This document shows positions 9,298 to 17,310 of a stretch of 64,000 bases of DNA, in pieces. Under the pieces are notes generated by a model. It was not told the origin of the DNA, made no database searches, and saw only the letters and a program-made list of their open reading frames with translations. The stretch's first letter is position 1. Each line of letters begins with the position of its first letter. The position numbers and the translations under genes were made by a program. Source of the DNA: Winslowiella toletana (lineage in GTDB: Bacteria > Pseudomonadota > Gammaproteobacteria > Enterobacterales > Enterobacteriaceae); assembly GCF_032164335.1 (NCBI RefSeq), contig NZ_CP134152.1, positions 3,658,001 through 3,722,000 of the forward strand, read 5' to 3'.

Positions 9298-10992
9298 TCA
9301 ATTTTTAGCGATTTGCTTAGGATTAAGCTGGGTGATATGTCCACTTTCCGTACCGGCGGCAGGATCGATGACCACATTAATGATTGACGGCTTTCTCGCC
9401 TGAATACTGGCAACCAGGGCCTGGCGAATATCATCTTCAGTAGTGGCGTGATAGCCAATACCGCCAAAGGCATCCATCAACTTGTCATAGCGCGCGTGGT
9501 GTAACAGATCCGTCGGCGAAGGGTCGCCTTTACCGCTGAGATCCTCGCCGTCGCCGCGATAAATGCCGCCGTTGTTGAAGATAATCACCGTGACGGGCAG
9601 GTTATAGCGACAGACAGTTTCAATCTCCATGCCGCTGAAGCCAAACGCGCTATCGCCCTGAATAGTCACGACCGGCAGATCGGCGGTGGTCGCCGCGCCG
9701 ATGGCATATCCCATTCCAATGCCCATGACTCCCCAGGTGCCGCAATCCAGACGACGACGAGGTTTGTACATATCGATAATATTGCGCGCGTTATCGAGGG
9801 TATTTGCCCCTTCATTAACGAGGTAAATATCATGATATTCCGTCAGTACATCGCGAATCACCCGCAGCGCATTGAAGTAGTTAAGCGGTGACGTTGTGGT
9901 GGTTAACTTCAGCTGCATTTTGTCGATATTTTTCTGCTTATGAAGTTCAAGCATATCTCGCCACATCAGCGGAGCCGTGACAGGGCGTGTTGCCAGTGCA
10001 TCCAGCATTAACGTCATGCCTGAATCGATATCCCCCACTACCGGAGCAGCGATCGGGCGATTGCTGTCAATTTCCTGTGGCTCAATATCCAGCTGAATAA
10101 ACTGAACATCCTCAGCCCAGCCTTTTTTGCCGTGTCCCAGCAGCCAGTTGAGGCGAGCGCCGACCAGCATGACAACATCGGCATTCTTCAGCGCAAACGA
10201 GCGCGCGGCCGCGGCAGAAAGCGGATGGGTATCTTCCAGCAGGCCTTTCGCCATCGACATTGGCAGATAAGGAATATGGGTACTTTCAATAAAGTCGCGG
10301 ATCTTTTTGTCGGCCTGAGAATAAGCGGCCCCTTTGCCCAAAATGATCAACGGGCGTTCAGCTTTCGCCAGCAGCGCCATCGCGCTCTCAATCGACTCAG
10401 CGTCTGGCAACTGTTTCAATGCAGGATGTTCAACTTTAACAATGGTTTTCGCCGCTTCGGTTTCCAGCATGGTGGCAGCCAGCACATCGGCGGTTAAATC
10501 AAGATAAACACCGCCCGGACGACCTGATGCCGCTACCCGAATGGCGCGAGCCAGCGCAATACCCAGATCTTCAGGTCGGTTCACCCGATACGCCGCTTTC
10601 GCATAGGGCTTCGCTGCATTCATCTGGTCCAGCTCTTCATAATCGCCCTGTTGAAGATCTACTTTGGCGCGATCGCTGGATCCGCTGATCAGGATCATCG
10701 GAAAACCGTTCACCGTCGCATTCGCGAGTGCAGTCAGCCCGTTCATAAAACCGGGAGCGGAAACAGTCAGGCAAACGCCAGGAATTTGCGTGATAAATCC
10801 ACGAATCGCTGCGGCATAGCCGGCCGATTGTTCATGACGAAAACCGATAAAGCGAATCCCTTCCGCCTGAGCATGTCGCGCCATATCGGTAACAGGAATA
10901 CCTGCGACGCCATAAATACACTCAATATTATTTTGTTTCAGTGCTTCGACGATGATATGCATACCATCTGTCAGTGCTTGTTCATCCGACAT
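9298..10992 (-). CDS. oxc: Oxalyl-CoA decarboxylase
   Basis: 564 residues, the same length as E. coli Oxc and strongly similar along its whole length. It is a thiamine-diphosphate enzyme that decarboxylates oxalyl-CoA to formyl-CoA and CO2, consuming a proton, and is ADP-activated in characterised members. The N-terminal Pyr domain has the cofactor-activating Glu54 in FRHEQSAGYAA. The C-terminal PP domain has the GDSAFGFSGMEIET...FNNGG ThDP/Mg2+-binding motif and the GTWGVMGIGMGYAIGA segment. The chosen ATG at 10992 gives MSDEQALTDGM, which matches the family start. An upstream in-frame start would add 13 unconserved residues. It lies 53 bp after frc. With frc and yfdE it forms the oxalate-dependent acid tolerance pathway. 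Confidence 0.97.
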   Translation of the reverse strand: MSDEQALTDGMHIIVEALKQNNIECIYGVAGIPVTDMARHAQAEGIRFIGFRHEQSAGYAAAIRGFITQIPGVCLTVSAPGFMNGLTALANATVNGFPMILISGSSDRAKVDLQQGDYEELDQMNAAKPYAKAAYRVNRPEDLGIALARAIRVAASGRPGGVYLDLTADVLAATMLETEAAKTIVKVEHPALKQLPDAESIESAMALLAKAERPLIILGKGAAYSQADKKIRDFIESTHIPYLPMSMAKGLLEDTHPLSAAAARSFALKNADVVMLVGARLNWLLGHGKKGWAEDVQFIQLDIEPQEIDSNRPIAAPVVGDIDSGMTLMLDALATRPVTAPLMWRDMLELHKQKNIDKMQLKLTTTTSPLNYFNALRVIRDVLTEYHDIYLVNEGANTLDNARNIIDMYKPRRRLDCGTWGVMGIGMGYAIGAATTADLPVVTIQGDSAFGFSGMEIETVCRYNLPVTVIIFNNGGIYRGDGEDLSGKGDPSPTDLLHHARYDKLMDAFGGIGYHATTEDDIRQALVASIQARKPSIINVVIDPAAGTESGHITQLNPKQIAKN

Positions 10993-11021
10993 AATCAGTT
11001 GCCTCAATATTAAATAAGTAC

Positions 11022-11040
11022 GAGGAGCCAAAGGCTCCTC
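11022..11040 (-). other. Perfect inverted repeat, frc-oxc gap
   Basis: GAGGAGCC / GGCTCCTC (11022-11029 and 11033-11040) with a 3-nt loop in the 53-bp gap between frc and oxc. No downstream U run on the minus strand. Confidence 0.65.
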
Positions 11041-11045
11041 TGAGA

Positions 11046-12296
11046 TCAGATCGCGTTATTCTGTTTCAGCGCTGTAATTTCTTCTTCGCTATAGTTCAGC
11101 TCTTTCAGAATCTCTACGGTATGTTCACCCAGCAGAGGGGCAGATTTAATTTCAGGGGTGAAGCCTGAAAATTTCATCGGGCAACCGACAGTCAGATATT
11201 TACCACGCAGAGGTTGTTCAACTTCAACAATGCTATCGCTCTCTCTTAGGGAAGGATCGTGGGCGATCTCTTTCATGCTCAGCACCGGCGCGCAAGGAAT
11301 ATCAAAGGTGGTGAGATATGCCACCGCTTCATGCTTATCCATGGTCAGGGTGTATTTTTCGATCACGGCAAAAATATCGAAAATATGAGGCTGACGCGCT
11401 TTTGCCGTGTTGTAAGCGCTGTCTTCAATCCATTCAGGCTTGCCAATGGCTTTACAGGTATTTTCCCAGTTCTGTTCCTGAATAGTGAAATAGATATAGG
11501 CATTAGGATCGGTTTCCCATCCTTTGCATTTCAGGATCCAGCCTGGCTGACCGCCGCCGCCAGCATTGCCGCCGCGCGGTACTGCGTCACCAAAGGTGCC
11601 GTTAGGGTATTGTGGATACTCTTCCAGATAACCGACTTTTTCCAGGCGCTGCTGATCGCGCAGTTTTACGCGGCACAGGTTGAGCACCGCATCCTGCATC
11701 GACATTGTCACACGCTGGCCGCGGCCGGTTTTTTCCCTGTGCAGCAGCGCCGCAAGCAGGCCAATCAGCAGATGCATCCCGGTGTTGCTGTCGCCTAACG
11801 CAGCGGCACTGACCAGCGGTGGGCCGTCCCAGAAACCGGTAGTGGATGCTGCGCCACCGGCAGCCTGGGCGACGTTTTCATAGGCCTTCACGTTCACATA
11901 AGGTGAACACTCATTAAAACCTTTAATCGAGCCGAAAATCAGTCGCGGATTAATTTCCTGAATGCGTTCCCAGGTAAAGCCCATATGATCGATGGCGCCC
12001 GGGTGAAAGTTTTCCACCAGAACATCGGCTTCACGAATGAGTTTTTCCATCACCTCTTTGCCTTCGGCCGTTTTGGTATTTAACTCAATCGAACGTTTAT
12101 TGCTGTTCAGCATGGTAAAATACAATGCATCAATATCTGGAATATCGCGCAGCTGGTGACGAGTTACATCCCCAACGCCCGGACGTTCAATTTTAATTAC
12201 GTCAGCACCAAACCATGCCAGCATCTGGGTGCAGGAAGGACCGGACTGAACACCGGTAAAGTCGAGAATTTTAATGCCCTGAAGTGGAGTAGACAT
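11046..12296 (-). CDS. frc: Formyl-CoA:oxalate CoA-transferase
   Basis: 416 residues, the same length as E. coli Frc and one of the most conserved proteins in the window ([20 protein letters not shown] at the start). This class III CoA-transferase swaps CoA from formyl-CoA to oxalate, regenerating oxalyl-CoA for Oxc and releasing formate. The catalytic Asp lies in [11 protein letters not shown]. The glycine-rich active-site loop is [12 protein letters not shown]. An in-frame ATG at 12314 would add six residues (MIKGTA) and is not conserved. It is paralogous to YfdE further down the operon. The gene follows yfdX after 124 bp with a hairpin in the gap. Confidence 0.97.
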   Translation of the reverse strand: MSTPLQGIKILDFTGVQSGPSCTQMLAWFGADVIKIERPGVGDVTRHQLRDIPDIDALYFTMLNSNKRSIELNTKTAEGKEVMEKLIREADVLVENFHPGAIDHMGFTWERIQEINPRLIFGSIKGFNECSPYVNVKAYENVAQAAGGAASTTGFWDGPPLVSAAALGDSNTGMHLLIGLLAALLHREKTGRGQRVTMSMQDAVLNLCRVKLRDQQRLEKVGYLEEYPQYPNGTFGDAVPRGGNAGGGGQPGWILKCKGWETDPNAYIYFTIQEQNWENTCKAIGKPEWIEDSAYNTAKARQPHIFDIFAVIEKYTLTMDKHEAVAYLTTFDIPCAPVLSMKEIAHDPSLRESDSIVEVEQPLRGKYLTVGCPMKFSGFTPEIKSAPLLGEHTVEILKELNYSEEEITALKQNNAI

Positions 12297-12332
12297 TGCA
12301 GTACCTTTTATCAATAAATGTGACTCTACAAC

Positions 12333-12357
12333 GCCATATGCCGTTTATGCATATGGC
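12333..12357 (-). other. Perfect inverted repeat, yfdX-frc gap
   Basis: GCCATATG / CATATGGC (12333-12340 and 12350-12357), 9-nt loop, in the yfdX-frc spacer. Possible processing or attenuation point between the periplasmic protein gene and the enzyme genes. Confidence 0.6.
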
Positions 12358-12420
12358 CTTGTGATATCAATAGGGTTATTTCAGCTGCTCGCTAATACGT
12401 TCAGCCAAATGGATGAGTGA

Positions 12421-13047
12421 TCAATTTGCGAAAAGCGCGGTGCTGTCCATGATCACGCCGTCTTCAGCGCCTTTCAGCGCCAGGTTGGCTTCATAATATT
12501 TATGCTCGCCCATCAGCTTCTGCGCCTGCGCTACCGCATTACGCGTTTGTTTCAGTGGCATTAAGTAAACATTTTCCATCACGCCAATACCGGCCAGACG
12601 CAGCTCCTCAACGGCACCTTTTTTATCGCCTTTTTCCAGTTTGCTATTGGCACGCTTGATGGCCTCCTGTTTTTCTGGCGAAACGACATAATCTTCAGAA
12701 ATACCCATCGCGGCATCAACGGCGACATAGTTGTCATCGTTTAAATTGGCTTTCTTGTCCGAGCGGAAGAATTTTGACCAGTCCAGGCTGTCATTTGCTA
12801 ATAAGGTAGCAGCGTGATTCGTCAGCGCTTCTGCTTTTTGCGGGTTTCCCTGGAACAACGCCATACGGGCAAACTGGACATCTCGCAGGGCGTTCAGGCC
12901 CTGCACAGCAATTTGGTCAGCGGCTTTAACCTGCTGTGCAGTAACATGCGGGGTTGCATCAGAAGTATCTGGGGTTGCGGTTGCTGCCATTACCGGAGCC
13001 GCAGCTACCATTGCAGCAAAAGCTGTTGCGAGTGCAAAACGTTTCAT
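12421..13047 (-). CDS. yfdX: YfdX periplasmic protein
   Basis: 208 residues with a cleavable signal peptide ([21 protein letters not shown], likely cut after Ala21) and a helical YfdX-family domain ([34 protein letters not shown]). In E. coli yfdX is one of the genes most strongly induced by EvgA. Family members in Salmonella have been described as pH-responsive periplasmic proteins with chaperone-like behaviour, and no enzyme activity is known. It is the first gene of the oxalate operon and diverges from hdeD across a 242-bp spacer with an EvgA-box-like site 114 bp from its start. After the TGA stop the same frame stays open for 14 more codons to a TAA. Confidence 0.93.
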   Translation of the reverse strand: MKRFALATAFAAMVAAAPVMAATATPDTSDATPHVTAQQVKAADQIAVQGLNALRDVQFARMALFQGNPQKAEALTNHAATLLANDSLDWSKFFRSDKKANLNDDNYVAVDAAMGISEDYVVSPEKQEAIKRANSKLEKGDKKGAVEELRLAGIGVMENVYLMPLKQTRNAVAQAQKLMGEHKYYEANLALKGAEDGVIMDSTALFAN

Positions 13048-13289
13048 AATTACTTTCCTTTAAATTAATTTGGTTTGAAGACTCAGTGAAGATGCGAGCA
13101 TATTAATCGACAAGGAAATGTATTGGCATGGGAGGGCGGATATAGATTTGAACGACCAGGATGACAGCTGTAAGAATGAGATGATAACCCTCACCCGTTT
13201 ATCCGATATACAGCGTTAACAGAACAGAATATCCTTTCCATCATAATTATTTCGCAACCAAATTCAACCGATACATTTAAGGTAAGATA
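13048..13289. promoter_or_regulatory. Divergent yfdX / hdeD control region
   Basis: A 242-bp spacer between two divergent acid-stress genes. The EvgA-box-like site at 13161-13176 sits almost exactly in the middle, 114 bp from either start codon, so one operator could serve both directions. A TTTCCTTTAA stretch before yfdX supplies its AAAGGAAAG ribosome-binding site. Confidence 0.65.
13161..13176. promoter_or_regulatory. Second putative EvgA-binding box
   Basis: ATGACAGCTGTAAGAA, read on the minus strand as TTCTTACAGCTGTCAT. It shares the TAC/ACAGCTGT core with the emrK/evgA spacer site and fits TTCYTACA at its left half. yfdX is a known EvgA target in E. coli, so this is the expected location. 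Confidence 0.65.
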
Positions 13290-13886
13290 ATGCTACTCAT
13301 TGATAGAAACCTCATAAGTAAGCTAAACCATCGGGTTTTGGCAAATTACAAAAGAAGCGCATTCAGCCTTGCACTGATGCTTTCTGTATGCGGCATTTTA
13401 TGTTTATTCTTTCCGATCTATGCCGGGATGGTTCTGAGCTACCTGACCGGTGTTCTGCTGACCTTTTGCGGCATTTATTCGCTAGTCTGTGCTTATAATT
13501 TTAAAAAAATTGGCAAGGGCGCAACACTTTCCTTAATTATTTTCGGGGTCATCTACGCGGTTATGGGGATGGGCGTGTTCCTCAGTCCGATGCTGGGGAT
13601 GAATATTCTCTCTATCTTTATCTGCTTTTTATTTATCCTTGCCGGTGTCAGCCGCTTATCTGCGGCGATTAAAAGCGCCCATATGGTTGGACGTTACTGG
13701 TGCATGTTCATCGGGATCCTTGATCTGATCATTGCGTTCCTCTGGATGAGCGCGAATCAAGACACAACCTATATTCTGGTCTCAGTATTTATTGGGCTGG
13801 AGATGATATTCAGCGCGTGTATTTACTTTACCCTGAGCAATAAAATTGAGCATCTGAAAAAAAAAACATCTGATGTTGAGCCGTAA
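13290..13886 (+). CDS. hdeD: HdeD-family acid-resistance membrane protein
   Basis: 198 residues with about six TM helices in the DUF308/HdeD pattern. Matching segments include MLLIDRNLISKL at the start, FPIYAGMVLSYLTGVLL in the first repeat and VSVFIGLEMIFSACIYF near the end. E. coli HdeD is 190 residues. It is an inner-membrane protein of the acid fitness island, needed for acid resistance at high cell density, with mechanism unknown. Here it sits beside yfdX rather than in the gadE/hdeAB island. The ribosome-binding site is AAGGTAAG. hdeB follows in the same direction after 48 bp. Confidence 0.88.
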   Translation: MLLIDRNLISKLNHRVLANYKRSAFSLALMLSVCGILCLFFPIYAGMVLSYLTGVLLTFCGIYSLVCAYNFKKIGKGATLSLIIFGVIYAVMGMGVFLSPMLGMNILSIFICFLFILAGVSRLSAAIKSAHMVGRYWCMFIGILDLIIAFLWMSANQDTTYILVSVFIGLEMIFSACIYFTLSNKIEHLKKKTSDVEP

Positions 13887-13934
13887 CTCTGCATCATCAA
13901 CCACGAATCGCGATCTAAAACCCAGGAAAACACT

Positions 13935-14237
13935 ATGAAAACGTTAGTAAAATCACTTATTGCCATCGCTGCACTCTCTGCTTCTGTTAATATCGCCAGC
14001 GCGGAGACGCTTAATGAAAACATTCCAGAAAATATGACCTGCAAAGAGTTTGTGGATATGAATCCAAAGGCAATGATGCCGGTCGCATTCTGGGTGATCA
14101 ACAAGGATACGGATTTTAAAGGCGGGGATTATGTTGACTGGCATGAAGTGGGCACAACGTCGGTGCCGCTGCTGATAAAAATTTGCAAAGAAAACCCGGA
14201 AAGCAAACTCAAGCAATGGATCAACGACATCAAATAG
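13935..14237 (+). CDS. hdeB: HdeB-like periplasmic acid chaperone
   Basis: 100 residues: signal peptide (likely cut after Ala23, ASA/ET) and a mature HdeA/HdeB-family domain. It has the two conserved cysteines in MTCKEFVDMNPKAMMPVAFW and LIKICKENP, which form the family's disulfide. The N-terminal half resembles E. coli HdeB (MTCQEFIDLNPKAMTPVAWW) more than HdeA, and a GGDYVDWHEV stretch corresponds to HdeB GGDTV. Such proteins unfold below pH 3-4 and hold periplasmic clients soluble. An AGGA ribosome-binding site lies before the ATG. It probably shares a transcript with hdeD. No hdeA partner is visible. Confidence 0.88.
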   Translation: MKTLVKSLIAIAALSASVNIASAETLNENIPENMTCKEFVDMNPKAMMPVAFWVINKDTDFKGGDYVDWHEVGTTSVPLLIKICKENPESKLKQWINDIK

Positions 14238-14409
14238 TTTTTTATCAGATGCCAACCTTGAGTGCAGATGTCATAACTCATCCGGCTTCAGAATGATGTC
14301 ATCGGCCTGGCGTTAGGCGATCACGCCGGGTCGATTGCTGAATCTTAAGTTAATTACATCCTCTGCGTGATTAGATTATTACGCTTGCCTGTGTGTCATC
14401 AGAAAACCA

Positions 14410-14826
14410 ATGAAATTTTTACTCGTCTTTTCATTTTCGTGTGCAATTATTTTGGCTTACTTAGGGAGCGACACCAATAATTTTAAAAATGAGAGTCATG
14501 CCTTAATAAACACCAGAGTTCAGTCAGATAATTTAATAGAATCCTGGACTAAAAAAATTGAAAACTTTGCGTTTTTTTCAGATGGTAAGTTTAGAGAGAT
14601 CATCGTTTCAGGCATCACGCGCCTTGAGAAGAAGAGTGATTTTATTCCTGACGCGCATCAAACCAAGAAATCATTGAAAGTTCTGGATTTTGAGGCAGAA
14701 GAAAATAAACACTACACGACCAAACATAATACGTTAAAAGAGGCAGCTAAAGAAATTGTTACGGTTATCAGAGCGTCACGACACAGCCATTCTGCAACGC
14801 CAGTCGCAAATGCCTCAACCCAGTGA
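14410..14826 (+). CDS. Hypothetical small exported protein
   Basis: 138 residues that I do not recognise. The first 18 residues (MKFLLVFSFSCAIILAYL) form a signal peptide or membrane anchor. The remainder is hydrophilic, rich in Lys/Glu/Asn/Ser, with a predicted helical middle (TLKEAAKEIVTVIRAS) and a low-complexity His/Ser/Thr tail. No cysteine remains in the mature part. The ribosome-binding site is poor, and the AT-rich codon use differs from the oxalate genes. It lies 172 bp after hdeB on the same strand and could be a co-regulated envelope-stress protein, but that is guesswork from position. It may not be a real gene. Confidence 0.5.
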   Translation: MKFLLVFSFSCAIILAYLGSDTNNFKNESHALINTRVQSDNLIESWTKKIENFAFFSDGKFREIIVSGITRLEKKSDFIPDAHQTKKSLKVLDFEAEENKHYTTKHNTLKEAAKEIVTVIRASRHSHSATPVANASTQ

Positions 14827-15155
14827 GCATAACTGGCTTTCTCTCGCCTGATTTTACAGGAATATATTGAGGTCTTAAGGCAGGTTTTTATTTTTGTCGG
14901 AAGCGAAATTGATAACAACGGGTATCGGCAAAATGAACCGGAAAGCGCCAGTCAGACTCAGCCAGCGGTCGTCGTTTTATTTTTAATATATTGAATTTAT
15001 TATTTTTATCTGATTATTAATCGCCTGTGAAGCTTTCACTGTTGCGAGATTTCTTTACCACCTGAAACGGACGCCTAAGCGTCCGCTTTTTTTTGCCTGA
15101 AACTTACTCCATACTGATGCCCTGTTTTTTCCCGGCAGGATGAAAAGGACTTTGC
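14827..15155. other. Intergenic region with possible small RNA
   Basis: 329 bp without a convincing ORF. It contains an AT-rich stretch with a plausible sigma70-like pair near 14990-15020 (TTGAAT, 18 nt, TATTAA), then about 70 bp ending in a strong intrinsic terminator at 15068-15094. This could encode a short transcript. I could not match it to a known sRNA. Confidence 0.35.
15068..15094 (+). terminator. Rho-independent terminator
   Basis: CGGACGC / GCGTCCG stem (15068-15074 and 15079-15085) with a CTAA loop, followed by C and eight T on the plus strand. Strong intrinsic terminator geometry upstream of the histidine kinase gene. Confidence 0.88.
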
Positions 15156-16475
15156 ATGTTGAGGATAGTCAGCTGGCTACTGCTAACGCTGCTTAGCTGC
15201 GCGGCAATGGGTGCCTGGTATTTACAACAGCAGTACGAAGAAAAGTCCGCTGACTTTCGCATACTTTATCGCGAAATAACGGTGAAACTGTCTCAACATG
15301 ACGCCATCATCCCGCTACTGCCCGCCAGCCAAAACGCCACCGAAGTGCAGCATATTCTGCCGCAGATCGTGGAGTGGCGGCGGCACGATACGCCTGAGCC
15401 CCGCCAGCTGATTGTTCCTGAAGGCAACGGCCGCTACTGGCTAAACCGCCCTAACCTCTCGCTGTTAATTGATTTAAACGTTCTGCTCGACACTCTCGCA
15501 GAGAAAAAGACCTTTACCTATCTCGCCATCACCCGGGATTCAACCACGCTCTACGAAAGGGGTCTTGCCAGCGTCACAAGCTGGTGGCGCTGGGATAAAA
15601 TCGTCGCCAGTCCGACTCAGCCGTTTATTGTTTCGGCGGGCGACAACCCGGAGTGGGCAAAGCTGCCGTGGTGGCTGATGGTTTCTCCGGCGCTGTTCTG
15701 GGCGCTGGCGCTTTATCTGCTGGCTCAGTATCAGGCGAATAAACGTCGCCGGGATATTGCCGCTCTGCGCGCCCGCTACACCGAACTCACCCGGCTGAAT
15801 ACCATGGGCGAGCTGGCGGCAGGGATGATGCACGAGCTTAACCAACCCCTGACCGCCATCATGAGCTATAACCAGGCGGCGGTACGCCTGCTCAAACAGC
15901 ACAAATCGGATCAGGTTGCCAGCCTGCTGGACGCGTCGGTGGCGCAAATAAAGCGCATTGATGCTCTGCTTGGTCAGTTTCGGCAGAAGCTAAGCAGTGA
16001 ACGCGCCGACTATCAGCCAATTGAACTGCAGGCGCTGTGGCTTCGGGTTTGCCAACTGCTGGATAACGAATTGCAGGCGGGAAAAGTGCGCGTTAGCAGC
16101 CATTTCAGCGACGGTTTGCCGCCGCTAATGGCGCCACCGCTGTGGATTGAGCAAATCCTGCATAATATTGCCAGCAATGCGATTCAGGCGCAGGCCGGGA
16201 ATGCGCCAGGTTCGAGCTGGATCCACCTTGAAATCCGCGAGGAAAAGCGCGGTATCGTGCTGAAACTAACCGACGGTGGCCCGGGGCTATCGCCAGAGGC
16301 GCTGAAGCATGTCTTTATCCCGTTTTTTACCACCCGTGCCGAAGGCGTCGGCCTGGGAATGGCGCTGACCGACACTCTGGTGCAGCGTCTTAACGGCACC
16401 ATTGAGGCAAGTAATATTGCAGGGCGTGGTGCCTGCTTCAGACTTTGGTTCCCTCTGCCTGACGAGGAGAAGTAA
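15156..16475 (+). CDS. Sensor histidine kinase (DctS/FixL-like)
   Basis: 439 residues. One TM near 4-22 and another near 172-192 bracket a periplasmic sensor domain of about 150 residues that I do not recognise. The cytoplasmic kinase core follows: H-box with His226 in MGELAAGMMHELNQPLTA, typical of the FixL/DctB/DctS group, an N-box LHNIASNAIQAQ, DGGPGLSPEAL, and GVGLGMALTDTLV. There is no PAS or receiver domain. The stop overlaps the start of the response-regulator gene (TAATG), so the pair is cotranslated. The stimulus is not evident. Related pairs sense dicarboxylates or oxygen, and no transporter adjoins it here. Confidence 0.88.
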   Translation: MLRIVSWLLLTLLSCAAMGAWYLQQQYEEKSADFRILYREITVKLSQHDAIIPLLPASQNATEVQHILPQIVEWRRHDTPEPRQLIVPEGNGRYWLNRPNLSLLIDLNVLLDTLAEKKTFTYLAITRDSTTLYERGLASVTSWWRWDKIVASPTQPFIVSAGDNPEWAKLPWWLMVSPALFWALALYLLAQYQANKRRRDIAALRARYTELTRLNTMGELAAGMMHELNQPLTAIMSYNQAAVRLLKQHKSDQVASLLDASVAQIKRIDALLGQFRQKLSSERADYQPIELQALWLRVCQLLDNELQAGKVRVSSHFSDGLPPLMAPPLWIEQILHNIASNAIQAQAGNAPGSSWIHLEIREEKRGIVLKLTDGGPGLSPEALKHVFIPFFTTRAEGVGLGMALTDTLVQRLNGTIEASNIAGRGACFRLWFPLPDEEK

Positions 16476-17092
16476 TGAAACAGCGTATCTGGCTTATTGA
16501 TGATGATGCGGCAATCCGTGACTCCCTCAGCCTGCTGCTGTCAACCGTCGGCTGGCAGACCCATGCTTTTGACAGCGCCCACGCCTTTCAGCAGCAGGCC
16601 GGAAACCTTTGCGAGCTGGCAGGCTGCATGCTGCTGGATATCCGCATGCCGGGAAAAACCGGGTTAACCCTGCTGGACGAATGGATCCAACAGGGGCTTA
16701 CCCTGCCGGTGATCATTATGACCGGGCATGGAAATATTGATTTGTGCCGCCGCGCGTTTAAAAACGGAGCCTGGGAGTTTCTGACCAAACCCATCGATGC
16801 CGACCTGCTGTTTGAGGTCGTCGGCGCCGCGATGGCGCAGCAGAAAATACGCCAGGAAGAGCAGCGGCGGCTGTTGCCATTACAGCAAAAACTTTCGACC
16901 CTGACCGCCCGTGAAAAAGAGATGTTCGGGCAGATCGTGCAGGGCTATTCCAGCAAGGAAATAGCCCTGCGGTGCTCGCTCTCTCCGCGAACCGTGGAGG
17001 CGCATCGCGCCAATATTTTCAGCAAGCTTGAAGTCAACTCGCTGCCCAGGCTGCTGAAAGTTTATGGTGATGTTGCCAAACAGACTAAGTAA
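16475..17092 (+). CDS. FixJ/DctR-like response regulator
   Basis: 205 residues. The N-terminal receiver has the acidic residues DDD (9-11), phospho-acceptor Asp55 in LLDIRMPGKTG, Thr in MTGHG and Lys in FLTKPID. A helical linker leads to a C-terminal LuxR-type HTH (about 142-200: LTAREKEMFGQIVQGYSSKEIAL, SPRTVEAHRANI). This is the FixJ/TtrR/DctR subgroup. It is paired with the upstream kinase. The beta-barrel gene 218 bp downstream is a candidate target, which is an inference from position. Confidence 0.9.
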   Translation: MKQRIWLIDDDAAIRDSLSLLLSTVGWQTHAFDSAHAFQQQAGNLCELAGCMLLDIRMPGKTGLTLLDEWIQQGLTLPVIIMTGHGNIDLCRRAFKNGAWEFLTKPIDADLLFEVVGAAMAQQKIRQEEQRRLLPLQQKLSTLTAREKEMFGQIVQGYSSKEIALRCSLSPRTVEAHRANIFSKLEVNSLPRLLKVYGDVAKQTK

Positions 17093-17093
17093 A

Positions 17094-17115
17094 AACACCT
17101 GGAAAGTTAGGTGTT
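17094..17115. other. Inverted repeat after the response regulator
   Basis: AACACCT / AGGTGTT (17094-17100 and 17109-17115) with an 8-nt loop, directly after the stop codon. No T run follows. Possible 3'-end hairpin or operator. Confidence 0.45.
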
Positions 17116-17182
17116 CGCGTTAATTCCCCTTCTGTTAAGCGTTTCATAGTATTGGCCCATGACGAACAAAGGGAGCCAGGCG

Positions 17183-17290
17183 ATGAAGCGTATCCTTATA
17201 AACGCCCTGCCGCTGGCCGGCGGCCACCTGCGCCAGGCACGCGCGCCGGAAGCGCTGAAGAGCATTGAAAACGAATTGAATGCCGGATAA
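17183..17290 (+). CDS. Possible 35-residue ORF upstream of the outer-membrane gene
   Basis: ATG at 17183 preceded by AAAGGGAG, stop TAA at 17288. The product begins MKRILINALPLAGG and ends IENELNAG. It ends 20 bp before the beta-barrel gene and could be a leader peptide, a gene remnant or chance. I recognise no family. The ribosome-binding site is the main support. Confidence 0.3.
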   Translation: MKRILINALPLAGGHLRQARAPEALKSIENELNAG

Positions 17291-17310
17291 CACAATAAGG
17301 AGCATTAACA

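Noticed and set aside
12376..12420. In-frame sense codons after the yfdX stop (SLIHLAERISEQLK, then TAA)
   Set aside because: Could hint at read-through or a gene remnant, but YfdX already ends at its normal length and 14 codons are too few to argue from.
17107..17295. Minus-strand 62-codon frame between the response regulator and the outer-membrane gene
   Set aside because: Antisense to the better-supported 35-codon ORF, with no ribosome-binding site and no recognisable product.
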